NCBI GenBank assembly: GCA_900555355.1
Contig: USKV01000021.1
Span: 1-12,266, forward strand
Length of the DNA: 12,266 nucleotides
Direction: 5' to 3'
Origin: an uncultured Collinsella sp.
Lineage (GTDB): Bacteria > Actinomycetota > Coriobacteriia > Coriobacteriales > Coriobacteriaceae
Below the pieces are notes generated by a model. That model was given only the letters and a program-made list of their open reading frames with translations, did not search any database and was not told the DNA's origin. Of the stretch, positions 1 through 6,800 are shown in pieces. The translations under genes were made by a program, and so were the position numbers. Numbering within the stretch: the stretch's first letter is position 1; the number at the start of each line of letters is the position of its first letter.

Positions 1-23
1 TCATCCATACCCTCATTTTTTGA

Positions 24-58
24 AAAACGGCAGGCTATCTACCTGCGGTTTTGTTTTT
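24..58. terminator. Terminator-like hairpin, probably bidirectional
   Basis: Arms 24-34 and 42-52 pair over 11 positions with a single G/G mismatch and leave a 7-base loop. On the plus strand the 3' arm ends in TTTT followed by GTTTTTG, a good U-tract. On the minus strand the arm runs into GTTTTTC. It therefore could end plus-strand transcription arriving from left of the window and also serve as the final stop for the ech operon. Which use is real cannot be seen here. Confidence 0.6.
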
Positions 59-148
59 GCGATTTTCTGTATGGTCGGAGATTCGCTATCCAGCCCCGTA
101 ATCCGGCATAGTTTTGTTCGTGGCGGCCCAACCGCGCGTTTAAGCGCG

Positions 149-180
149 GGGCCGATGGGGCATTTTTGCCCCACCGGCCC
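149..180 (-). terminator. Strong hairpin just after echF
   Basis: The arms 149-162 and 167-180 form a 14-position stem with a 4-base loop. On the minus strand every position pairs if one G-U wobble is allowed, whereas on the plus strand the same position is an A/C mismatch, which suggests the functional RNA is the ech transcript. It begins 11 bases after the echF stop codon. No U-tract follows, so it may be a 3'-end stabiliser or a weak terminator rather than a classic intrinsic terminator. Confidence 0.45.
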
Positions 181-190
181 TATTCCAGCG

Positions 191-532
191 CTATTCCGGC
201 TTGGTTTCCACTGTGGGAGTCTTGTCCGCTGCGACTGGGGTGCGGGCGGTGTCCATAGTCAGGCAGTGCTTGGGGCAGCTCTCGATGCACTCACCGCACA
301 CCACGCAGGCATACGGGTCGATCGACCACGTTCCACCCTTGCGATCGACTGCGAGCGCGCCCGCCGGACAGCGACGCGCACACATGCCGCAGCAGATACA
401 CACGTCCATGTCGTTGACGATATGCCCGCGCAAGCGCTCGGGCGCCGCGAGCTTCTCCTGCGGATAGCACACCGTAACCGGCTGCTTGACCATAGAGCCC
501 AAGGCTGTCTTGGCAAATGTCAGCAAACTCAT
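191..532 (-). CDS. echF: Ech hydrogenase subunit F, 2x[4Fe-4S] ferredoxin-like
   Basis: This 113-residue cytoplasmic iron-sulfur subunit resembles NuoI/HycF/EchF. Two complete ferredoxin motifs are visible: C45-x2-C48-x2-C51-x3-C55-P and C76-x2-C79-x2-C82-x3-C86-P, so it should bind two [4Fe-4S] clusters. In the Ech family this subunit takes electrons from soluble ferredoxin and passes them to the EchC cluster next to the NiFe site. The N-terminus (residues 1-40) contains the short stretch that normally contacts the membrane arm; the C-terminal 20 residues are low in complexity and rich in T, P and K. It is the last gene of the operon, starting 7 bases after the echE stop, with a purine-rich GAAAGG/AAAGGTAGG ribosome site inside the echE end. 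The assignment is firm from the paired motifs plus the operon; the exact electron donor is inferred. Confidence 0.92.
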   Translation of the reverse strand: MSLLTFAKTALGSMVKQPVTVCYPQEKLAAPERLRGHIVNDMDVCICCGMCARRCPAGALAVDRKGGTWSIDPYACVVCGECIESCPKHCLTMDTARTPVAADKTPTVETKPE

Positions 533-539
533 GCCGCGC

Positions 540-1628
540 CTACCTTTCCGTGCAGCTAATGCAGGGGTCGATGGTCAGGATAATCATGGGAACGTTGGCA
601 AGGAGTACGCCCTGCAGCGCATGCGTCAGACCCGCCAGGTTTTGCGACGTCGGCGTCCGCACGCGGAAGCGGTCCAAGTTCTTGGTGCCGTTACCGCGCA
701 CATAGTAATACGCCTCGCCGCGCGGCTGCTCAATCACAACCTCGCCGCGCGCGCCGTCGGCCGGTGTGAGCTTGGTACGCCCGCCGATGCCGTCGTGCGG
801 AATCTTGCCGACAAGCTCCTTGATGATGTCCATGGCCTGCGTGACCTCGGCGCAACGCACCTGGCAGCGGGCATAGCAGTCGCCATCGGTAGCAACGATG
901 GGCTCAAATGCAGCCAGGTCCGCATAGGCACCGTCACCGAACATGCGCACGTCGTAATCCACGCCCGAGGCGCGGCCGAACGGGCCGACCATCGAAAGCT
1001 CCAGTGCATCTTTCTTGCTGATCACGCCCACGCCATGCAGGCGCTCGCCGCAGCTGGCGTCGTCCAAAAACGTATGCACCAGGGCCTCGTAGTCGGGGCG
1101 CATGGCATCGAGCGTCTGGACAATGCCGGCCAGCTCGGAGTCCTCGATATCGTGCTTAAGGCCGCCGATCTCGTTAATCGAAAGGATCACGCGGCCGCCG
1201 CAGGTGCTCTCAAAAATCTTGAGAATCTGCTCGCGCAGCGTCCACGAACGATAGAACAGCGCCTCGAAGCCAAAGGCATCGGCGAGCAGGCCCAGCCACA
1301 GCAGGTGCGAGTGAATGCGCGAAAGCTCGTGCAAAATGGTGCGGATATACTGCACGCGGCCGGGCACCTCGATGTCGAGCATGCGCTCGCAGGCGCTGGC
1401 ATAGCCGTAGCTATGGCCCACGGCGCAGATGCCGCAGATGCGCTCGGCGATGTAGCCAAACTGGTGCATGTCGCGCTTTTCGGTGAGCTTCTCGAGTCCG
1501 CGGTGCACAAAGCCGATCTGCGGAATTGCCTCGAGAACGCGGTCGTCCTCAATCACCAGGTCCAGATGAAGCGGCTCGGGCAGCACCGGGTGCTGCGGGC
1601 CAAACGGAATGACGGAGCGATGTGCCAT
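540..1628 (-). CDS. echE: Ech-type group 4 [NiFe] hydrogenase large (catalytic) subunit
   Basis: This 362-residue protein is the catalytic subunit, homologous to NuoD/HycE/CooH, and reduces protons to H2 or oxidises H2. Both NiFe-binding pairs are intact: R63-I-C65-G-I-C68 followed by G-H72 near the N-terminus, and D354-P-C356-I-S-C359-T-E-R362 at the C-terminus. Complex I NuoD has lost these cysteines, so this is a true hydrogenase rather than part of an NADH dehydrogenase. The NuoC-like domain is a separate gene (echD), unlike HycE/HyfG where the two are fused, which favours Ech/Coo-type over formate hydrogenlyase. The protein stops immediately after CTER: the C-terminal peptide that maturation endopeptidases normally remove is absent. 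The ATG lies 5 bases after the echD stop, with AAAGGAGG about 10 bases upstream inside echD. No hyp maturation genes or formate dehydrogenase lie in the window. Confidence 0.94.
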   Translation of the reverse strand: MAHRSVIPFGPQHPVLPEPLHLDLVIEDDRVLEAIPQIGFVHRGLEKLTEKRDMHQFGYIAERICGICAVGHSYGYASACERMLDIEVPGRVQYIRTILHELSRIHSHLLWLGLLADAFGFEALFYRSWTLREQILKIFESTCGGRVILSINEIGGLKHDIEDSELAGIVQTLDAMRPDYEALVHTFLDDASCGERLHGVGVISKKDALELSMVGPFGRASGVDYDVRMFGDGAYADLAAFEPIVATDGDCYARCQVRCAEVTQAMDIIKELVGKIPHDGIGGRTKLTPADGARGEVVIEQPRGEAYYYVRGNGTKNLDRFRVRTPTSQNLAGLTHALQGVLLANVPMIILTIDPCISCTER

Positions 1629-1633
1629 GGGCC

Positions 1634-2320
1634 TTACGCCTCCTTTTTCTGCTTGTCGCGGGCGGCCTTGGCGGCAAGCGCCGCGCGGACCTTGGCCGCT
1701 TTCTCGGGATCCATGGCGGCGAGCTTTGCTTCCAGCTCGGCGGCTTTGAGCGCCGCCTTCGCAGCAGCCTCATCGTGCTGAGCATCGGAGCCCGCGGCAT
1801 CGCCGGCGCTCGCAGCGCCCTCCCCTGCAGCAGCCGCAGCAGCGGCGGCCTTTTCGGCAGCGGCCTTGCGCGCCTTGGCTTCGGCGGCGGCACGGACCTT
1901 CATGGCCTTCTCGCGCGCAGCCTTCACCTCGGGCGTAATAACGCTCATGGGCTCGGCAGTCGAAACCTGGTAGAAAAAGCCCTTAAAGTCGATCTGCATG
2001 TCGGTGATGGCAAGACCAAATAGGTCGTGCGCTTCGTTTTCAAACGGGAATACCGCCGGATAGTACGAGCTGATGGACGGAATCTCCTGGTACTGGCCGA
2101 TGCCCTCAACCACCAGGTTGTCGATCGCATAGCTGCCGTCCTGCGCAATCTGCTCCTGAGCAGCACGAACGTTGATAAACGTATAGACCAGGCGATACGA
2201 TCCGTCGTCCACACAGCGCTCGGCATGCATCTGCACAAAGCGCGCGCCGGCACCCTTGAGCGCCTGCACATTCGGTAACAGCTCGTCGATCCCAACGATG
2301 GTATAGATAGCCTTTTGCAT
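1634..2320 (-). CDS. echD: Ech hydrogenase subunit D (NuoC-like) with long Ala/Lys/Glu tail
   Basis: Residues 1-125 form the small NuoC/30-kDa-type domain that supports the catalytic subunit; the recognisable signature is F91-P-F-E-N-E-A-H-D-L-F-G102, matching the family E-x-x-x-x-D-L-F-G segment. Residues 130-228 are a low-complexity extension, rich in Ala, Lys and Glu with few prolines. A central run of about ten alanines lies around 158-165, and heptad-like charged helices lie on either side, so a long helix or coiled coil is likely. EchD proteins are usually about 110-170 residues, so the tail is most of the excess length. The ATG shares one base with the echC stop codon (TAATG) and has AGGAGG upstream, so the two genes are translationally coupled. 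Function of the core is well supported by context; the tail's role is unknown. Confidence 0.88.
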   Translation of the reverse strand: MQKAIYTIVGIDELLPNVQALKGAGARFVQMHAERCVDDGSYRLVYTFINVRAAQEQIAQDGSYAIDNLVVEGIGQYQEIPSISSYYPAVFPFENEAHDLFGLAITDMQIDFKGFFYQVSTAEPMSVITPEVKAAREKAMKVRAAAEAKARKAAAEKAAAAAAAAGEGAASAGDAAGSDAQHDEAAAKAALKAAELEAKLAAMDPEKAAKVRAALAAKAARDKQKKEA

Positions 2321-2901
2321 TACTCGGCCTCCTTTGCAGCGGCGGGCGCACCGTCAGCCGCGCCTGCGTCGACACCGGCCCCGGCCCCCGCAGCAGCTAC
2401 AAACCCGTCCTCGCCTAGCTCAACGCCACCATCCCAGGTAGCGGCGCCGCCCACGGTGAGCGGGTCGCCGCCGGCGCGCATCACGGCCTCCTTCTGGTCC
2501 AGGATGCCGCACGCCTCCACGATGGCATCGATCACGGTCTCGGGGCGAATGGCGCACCCGGGCGCGTACACATCCACGGGAATCGCGCGGTCCACGCCGC
2601 CGATCACGTTATAGGCATCGCGGAATACGCCGCCCGAACACGCGCAAATTCCGCACGCCACCACGCACTTGGGCTCGAGCATCTGGTTGTAGATCTGGCG
2701 CACGACGGGCAGGTTCTGGGCATTGACCGAACCCGTCACCAAAAAGATATCCGCATGCTTGGGGTTGCCGGTGTTGACCACGCCAAAGCGCTCCGCGTCG
2801 AACAGCGGCGTGAGCGAGGCCAGCACCTCGATATCGCATCCGTTGCAGCTCGAGCCGTCGTAATGAATAACCCACGGCGAGCGCGACATTTTATGATCCA
2901 T
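2320..2901 (-). CDS. echC: Ech hydrogenase small subunit C (NuoB-like, proximal [4Fe-4S])
   Basis: This 193-residue protein is the small subunit that carries the proximal [4Fe-4S] cluster between EchF and the NiFe site. The ligand pattern is C19-x2-C22, C86 in G-I-C-A-C-S-G-G, and C116 in A-P-G-C, as in NuoB/HycG/EchC. The conserved N-terminal S-x-C-N-G-C-D-I-E-V segment identifies the hydrogenase branch. The fold is complete by about residue 135. The remaining residues, about 140-193, are a Gly/Ala/Asp-rich tail not expected in the family, which usually ends near 150-160 residues. The start at 2901 has AGGAGG eight bases upstream, overlapping the end of the preceding gene; a second ATG four codons downstream is a less likely start. 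It begins 12 bases after the echAB stop. Confidence 0.93.
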   Translation of the reverse strand: MDHKMSRSPWVIHYDGSSCNGCDIEVLASLTPLFDAERFGVVNTGNPKHADIFLVTGSVNAQNLPVVRQIYNQMLEPKCVVACGICACSGGVFRDAYNVIGGVDRAIPVDVYAPGCAIRPETVIDAIVEACGILDQKEAVMRAGGDPLTVGGAATWDGGVELGEDGFVAAAGAGAGVDAGAADGAPAAAKEAE

Positions 2902-2913
2902 GAATGCCGCCTC

Positions 2914-5796
2914 CTAAATAAACACGTCGACGAGGATGGGCATAAGGTTGAGCAGGCCAAACACCAGCGCCACGCCCCATCCGAGCTTAAAGCAGCTGCG
3001 CCAGGTGCTGCGCGCGAAGGTGTTGTCGATCAGGACCTCGGCAAAGTACGTCGCGGCCATCACGACCAGGGCTACGACCCAGCTCACCGGGTTGTCCCAA
3101 ACAAAGAACATGCCCACCCACATCAAAAACAGCACGGTCTCGCACCAGTGCATAAGGGTCATCTTGGCCAGCGTGCCGCCGCTCATCTCGGTAGCGACGC
3201 CCTGGACGATCTCCTGATGCGCGTGATGCGAGTACGAAAGATCGAACGGCGACTTGCGCAGCTTGATGGTAAGCACCGCAAGCAGCGCGAGGAAAATGGG
3301 CGCGCTGTACACGATGATGGGGGCCGACTGCCCCGTCACGGCGATGGAATCAAAGCTGTCGGTGGCAAGATACAGGCCCACGCTCATCAGCAGAACGGCG
3401 GGCTCGTAGCTCATAACCTGCAGCAACTCACGATCGGCGCCAACCTGGGCAAACGGGCTTTGCGTCGAGGCGGACGCCAGCACCACAAAGATCGCGGCGA
3501 GCGTCACCATAAAAGCGCACAGTAGCGTGTTAGAGCCCGACACAAAGATGCCGCCGCCCACCACGGTAAAGATGAGCGCGCACGCCATATAGGTATCGTC
3601 CATGGTGTTTACGCTGGCAGGGGCTTTGCGCAGCAGCTTGGCAACGTCGTAGAATGGCTGAAGCAGGCGCGGGCCCACGCGGCCCTGCATGCGGGCCGAA
3701 AGTTTGCGGTCGAGGCCGTCGATCAGGCCGCCCGCAAGCGGCGCCAGCAGGGCAAACGCCACGGTGCCAATAAAAATGCCCACGACACCCGAACCTTCAA
3801 AATACTTGCCGCGCAGCACCGAGGGCGCGCTCATGGCAAGCCGCTCGGGCCCAATCCACGCGCAGCACAGCAGCGCAAACAAGATAATGCTGCAGCACAC
3901 GACGCTACCTGCGGGGCCAATGCGCTTCTCGCCAAGGGCGTCCTCCGAATACCAATTGCGCTTTTCGGCCTTCACCTCGTGTCCCATCGAGCCGCGGAAA
4001 TGGCGATATTTGTCGGTTCCCACGCCCGAAAGGTACACGTTGACGCGCGGCTTATTGCTCACGCGGAACGACGTCAGCAGCACCACGGCGATAAACGCCA
4101 CGATAACCACCATCAGATACATGGCGTCCTTGCCGATAACGTACGGCACGCGGCCAAACACCATGGCGAGGTAAGGCGACACCAGACCGCTCGAGATGAG
4201 CGGGAAGGCTACGCAGCACAGAATCAGCAGCGCGGCGATGGTGTTGAGCGCCATCCATTCGGTCTTATGGACATTGACCTCAACGTTTTGAGCCGTGGGG
4301 TCGACGCCCGAAAGCTTGGCAAGCCACTTGCCCCAGAAGAAGAACGTCGCTGCCGAGCCAAAGGCCAGCACCATAATCATGAGCACGTTGCCGGTCTGTG
4401 CAAACGCCACCAGGGCGCCCCACTTGGACACGAGCATGCCAAACGGCGCCACAAACATGCCCATGATGCCCAGCATCATCAGGCGCGTCAGGTGCGGCAT
4501 GCGGCTGAACATACCGTCCATGTCCTCGATATCGCGGCTGCCGATATGATGCTCGGCCGTGCCCACGCACAGGAACAGCAGCGACTTGGCCACCGTGTGG
4601 AACAGGATCAGGAAGATGGCCGCCCATACGGCCTCGGGCGCGCCGACACCCAGGCAGGCACTAATGAGGCCTAAGTTGGAAATGGTGGAGTACGCGAGCA
4701 CGCGCTTGGCGTTGCTCTGCGAGATGGCCATGAGGGCAGCGAGCAAAAACGTGATGGCACCCACACTCGTGACCATAAAACCGGTCACAGGATAGATAGC
4801 ATAGAGCGGGCTCAGCTTGACCATCAGGAACACGCCGGCTTTGACCATGGTTGACGAGTGCAGCAGGGCGCTCGTGGGGGTGGGGGCAACCATGGCACCG
4901 AGCAGCCAGGTATGGAACGGCATCTGCGCGGCCTTGGTGAGTGCGGCGAGCGACAGCAGGATGACCGGCATCACCAGCAGCGCGGATTGCGCGGTTCCGG
5001 CGCCGGAAAGCTCGATCATGCCCGAGATGGTCAGCGGCATGCCGTTAACGTGCAGGTACATGAGTCCGGCCAAAAACGCGATGCCGCCCATCATGTTGAG
5101 GATGATCTGGGTGAAGGCGTTTTTAATGGCCTCGGGCGTACGCGTGTAGCCGATCATAAGGAACGAGCACACGGTGGTGATTTCCCAGCCGCAGAACAGC
5201 CACTCAAGGTTGTCGCTCGTCACGATGACGAACATGGCTGAGAGGAACAGGAACATAAGCGCCAGGAACTGCGGGCGACGGTCGGGCGCGGTCTGCCCGC
5301 GCAGCGCGGCCTCGTGCTCGTCGTGGGCCTGGAAGTCCTTCATGTAGCCCAGGGCGTACACGCAGATCAGGCTGCCGACGATGCCGACGGCAAGCACCAT
5401 GATCACGCTCATGTAGTCCAGGTAGAGCGGCGTCGCCGTGACGGCTTCGGCCGCGGGCAGCGTCATGGTTGCAAAGGCGAGCGAGCCCACCAGCTGGACT
5501 ATGCCGAGCACCGTGGTGAGCGCGTTCCTATATTTGTACGCGTTGTACAGGATAACGGCGCACAGAATTACGTCGATGACGGAGCTGATGATCGAGAGCA
5601 CATGCGAGGTGCCGGGGGCAACCTCAAAGCTCTGCGGACCCGTGCCAAAAAACATGACGGCGACTACAACTGTCACCGCCATAATAATGCCGGAGCCTAT
5701 GAGCCCCACCGCATCGCGGGCGCGGTCACCGCGCGCAAGCAGCATGCCCAGCGCCGGTACCAGCGGAAACAGGGTAAGGAAATACAGTAGCGTCAT
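2914..5796 (-). CDS. echAB: Fused Ech membrane arm: EchA (NuoL-like) + EchB (NuoH-like)
   Basis: This 960-residue integral membrane protein combines the ion-translocating antiporter-like subunit and the NuoH-like anchor. Residues 1-575 are the NuoL/HycC/EchA part with about 14 hydrophobic segments. The buried residues of the ion path are present: E205 in G-W-E, K288 in L-T-K-A-A-Q, K319 in T-M-V-K-A-G, and K404 in H-T-V-A-K-S-L-L-F. Residues 576-630 form a polar charged linker. Residues 631-960 are the NuoH/HycD/EchB part: D696-R-K-L-S-A-R-M-Q-G-R-V-G-P-R, G-A-D-R-E790-L, S-Y-E798-P, and K848-S-P-F-D-L with H-Q-E-I-V-Q-G (860-866), which sits at the quinone-site equivalent. Known relatives normally encode these as two genes; no stop or frame change separates them here. 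It is the first operon gene; GGGGAG precedes the ATG. The fusion is read directly; ion specificity (H+ or Na+) is not visible. Confidence 0.93.
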   Translation of the reverse strand: MTLLYFLTLFPLVPALGMLLARGDRARDAVGLIGSGIIMAVTVVVAVMFFGTGPQSFEVAPGTSHVLSIISSVIDVILCAVILYNAYKYRNALTTVLGIVQLVGSLAFATMTLPAAEAVTATPLYLDYMSVIMVLAVGIVGSLICVYALGYMKDFQAHDEHEAALRGQTAPDRRPQFLALMFLFLSAMFVIVTSDNLEWLFCGWEITTVCSFLMIGYTRTPEAIKNAFTQIILNMMGGIAFLAGLMYLHVNGMPLTISGMIELSGAGTAQSALLVMPVILLSLAALTKAAQMPFHTWLLGAMVAPTPTSALLHSSTMVKAGVFLMVKLSPLYAIYPVTGFMVTSVGAITFLLAALMAISQSNAKRVLAYSTISNLGLISACLGVGAPEAVWAAIFLILFHTVAKSLLFLCVGTAEHHIGSRDIEDMDGMFSRMPHLTRLMMLGIMGMFVAPFGMLVSKWGALVAFAQTGNVLMIMVLAFGSAATFFFWGKWLAKLSGVDPTAQNVEVNVHKTEWMALNTIAALLILCCVAFPLISSGLVSPYLAMVFGRVPYVIGKDAMYLMVVIVAFIAVVLLTSFRVSNKPRVNVYLSGVGTDKYRHFRGSMGHEVKAEKRNWYSEDALGEKRIGPAGSVVCCSIILFALLCCAWIGPERLAMSAPSVLRGKYFEGSGVVGIFIGTVAFALLAPLAGGLIDGLDRKLSARMQGRVGPRLLQPFYDVAKLLRKAPASVNTMDDTYMACALIFTVVGGGIFVSGSNTLLCAFMVTLAAIFVVLASASTQSPFAQVGADRELLQVMSYEPAVLLMSVGLYLATDSFDSIAVTGQSAPIIVYSAPIFLALLAVLTIKLRKSPFDLSYSHHAHQEIVQGVATEMSGGTLAKMTLMHWCETVLFLMWVGMFFVWDNPVSWVVALVVMAATYFAEVLIDNTFARSTWRSCFKLGWGVALVFGLLNLMPILVDVFI

Positions 5797-5836
5797 ACCA
5801 TCACTCCCCCATGCAAAAACGCTGCAATTGTTTAAC

Positions 5837-5888
5837 GTTATAGCTCAATTGAGGAGCAACGGCGGCAGGTTTTCGGTCAACTGGGGAG
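5837..5888 (-). promoter_or_regulatory. Putative ech promoter region with two direct-repeat sites
   Basis: Two 12-bp motifs read TCAATTGAGGAG (5845-5856) and TCAACTGGGGAG (5877-5888), identical at 10 of 12 positions and 32 bp apart, about three helical turns. The first contains the perfect palindrome CTCAATTGAG (5844-5853). On the minus strand a TATAAC (-10 like, 5842-5837) adjoins the first site, but no good -35 hexamer lies 16-18 bp above it, as is typical of activator-dependent promoters. The terminator at 5942-5964 means the ech operon needs a promoter in this interval. The assignment is inference from spacing and symmetry. Confidence 0.35.
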
Positions 5889-5941
5889 TTTTAGGCGTAC
5901 GGGGCAAGGGCACGTCCGCTTTGGAGCAGTGGGGCGGCAAG

Positions 5942-5964
5942 AAAAATGCGCCCCTGTGGGCGCA
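5942..5964 (-). terminator. Intrinsic terminator of the helix-turn-helix gene
   Basis: On the minus strand TGCGCCC (5964-5958) pairs perfectly with GGGCGCA (5953-5947) around a 4-base loop and is followed directly by TTTTTC (5946-5941). It begins 9 bases after the stop codon of the HTH gene. This separates that gene's transcript from the ech operon downstream. Confidence 0.8.
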
Positions 5965-5972
5965 CCCTCTTG

Positions 5973-6353
5973 CTACTCTGCCTGTTTAACGCGCGGCTTA
6001 TCGATAAGCGCGTCGGCGCCGCCATCGCGATACTGGCGACACCAGGCCTTGACCGAAGACTCGCTGGGAATCTTGTGCTTAATCATGGCTTCGCGAACCG
6101 TCAGGCCGTTTTCCAGGCGATCCTTTACCACGGCGAGCTTGACGTCGTACGAATAGGTGTGATGGCGAGCGCCCGCGTTGAGCACGGCGTCGGCGCCGCC
6201 CACGGCATATGCGCGGGCCCACTGACGAGCCGTGGCCTGGGGAATGCCAAGCTCCGCAGCGAGGGCGCGATGACCGACCCCCTCTTGGAGGATCTCGACG
6301 GCGCGCTGTCTAACCTCGGGCGCATGCGTGCGAGTCCTAGTTGCTTCCGACAT
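5973..6353 (-). CDS. Orphan double helix-turn-helix protein, IS3 OrfA-like
   Basis: This 126-residue protein is built from two copies of one unit. Residues 12-55 and 69-115 each hold a helix-turn-helix of the transposase/Psq type, followed by a matching tail (A-Y-A-V-G-G-A-D-A-V and Q-Y-R-D-G-G-A-D-A-L). The C-terminus is short and basic/polar (D-K-P-R-V-K-Q). Such doubled domains are typical of OrfA of IS3/IS150 elements, but no OrfB integrase frame, no frameshift site and no terminal inverted repeats are seen on either side. The ATG at 6353 is preferred because AAGAAG lies 8 bases upstream; a GTG at 6362 is the alternative start. The gene has its own terminator. It may be a domesticated DNA-binding protein or a remnant; a role as regulator of the neighbouring ech operon is only a hypothesis. 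Confidence 0.75.
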   Translation of the reverse strand: MSEATRTRTHAPEVRQRAVEILQEGVGHRALAAELGIPQATARQWARAYAVGGADAVLNAGARHHTYSYDVKLAVVKDRLENGLTVREAMIKHKIPSESSVKAWCRQYRDGGADALIDKPRVKQAE

Positions 6354-6362
6354 ACCTGCCAC

Positions 6363-6686
6363 TTCTTAGCCTTAACCGTTAATCTGCTTTCTTACGTGCA
6401 AGTTAGATAGTAGCATTTTACTGTTTGCTCAAAGCAGTTAATTAAAATAGACGCGGCGTTATCTGGGCATTTGACACCTATTTACGACATTTCTTTATCG
6501 ATTATTTACGCTGGTAGCTAGCTCGCAGCTAATCGTCATTCGCTTGTCAACAAAATTGGCATCTCTTTATGTCCTTTGGTATAGAGGATATAGTTATTAA
6601 CCCCTCCCCCAATAATTTTGAGTGATCTGCAAGGCAGTAGACGTCCTCACTCCTCATGATTACCGCGCATTGCCATCCACCGGAGC
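6363..6686. other. AT-rich stretch without a convincing gene
   Basis: About 320 bases, clearly richer in A and T than the rest of the window, hold no credible coding frame; the only sizeable frame (a 67-codon minus-strand one at 6547-6750) has no family features and runs into the neighbouring terminator. Plus-strand promoter-like pairs are present: TTGACA at 6471-6476, and TTGGCA at 6556-6561 with TATAGA at 6580-6585 (18-bp spacer). No plus-strand gene follows them, so they may be chance, or drive a small RNA that I cannot define. Confidence 0.5.
6407..6415 (-). promoter_or_regulatory. Possible extended -10 promoter for the HTH gene
   Basis: The minus strand reads TGCTACTAT here, an extended -10 box (TGnTAnnAT-like) 54 bases before the ATG at 6353. 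No strong -35 hexamer is found at 16-18 bp. The surrounding DNA is AT-rich, unlike the coding regions. Low confidence. Confidence 0.3.
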
Positions 6687-6726
6687 AAAACAAAAAGGGC
6701 GGGACCTGCGCGCTTGCAGGCCCCGC
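6687..6726 (-). terminator. Intrinsic terminator of the enoate reductase-type gene
   Basis: On the minus strand an 11-position GC-rich stem (arms 6716-6726 and 6699-6709, one mismatch, 6-base loop 6710-6715) is followed by CCC and then TTTTTGTTTT (6696-6687). It lies 75 bases beyond the stop codon of the gene at 6801. Confidence 0.8.
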
Positions 6727-6800
6727 ACCGGTTGACATCCGACGGGACACAGCCGGGCGAGACGGATCCGTGCTACCGCCCCGCCTGGCCGCGAAGTTAA

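Noticed and set aside
486..1781. Long plus-strand open frame of 431 codons opposite echE and echD
   Set aside because: It is antisense to genes with conserved motifs, its translation has no domain and is rich in A, H and R as expected of a GC-rich shadow frame.
191..5796. Respiratory complex I (nuo) genes or a formate hydrogenlyase (hyc/hyf) operon
   Set aside because: EchE keeps both NiFe cysteine pairs, which NuoD lacks; NuoC- and NuoD-like domains are separate, unlike HycE/HyfG; no NADH-binding NuoEFG and no formate dehydrogenase gene is seen.
5973..6362. A complete IS3-family insertion sequence
   Set aside because: Only an OrfA-like gene is present; no integrase frame, terminal inverted repeats or target duplication could be found.
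6547..6750. 67-codon minus-strand frame in the AT-rich interval
   Set aside because: No recognisable family, it overlaps the terminator of the upstream gene, and no good ribosome site was seen.
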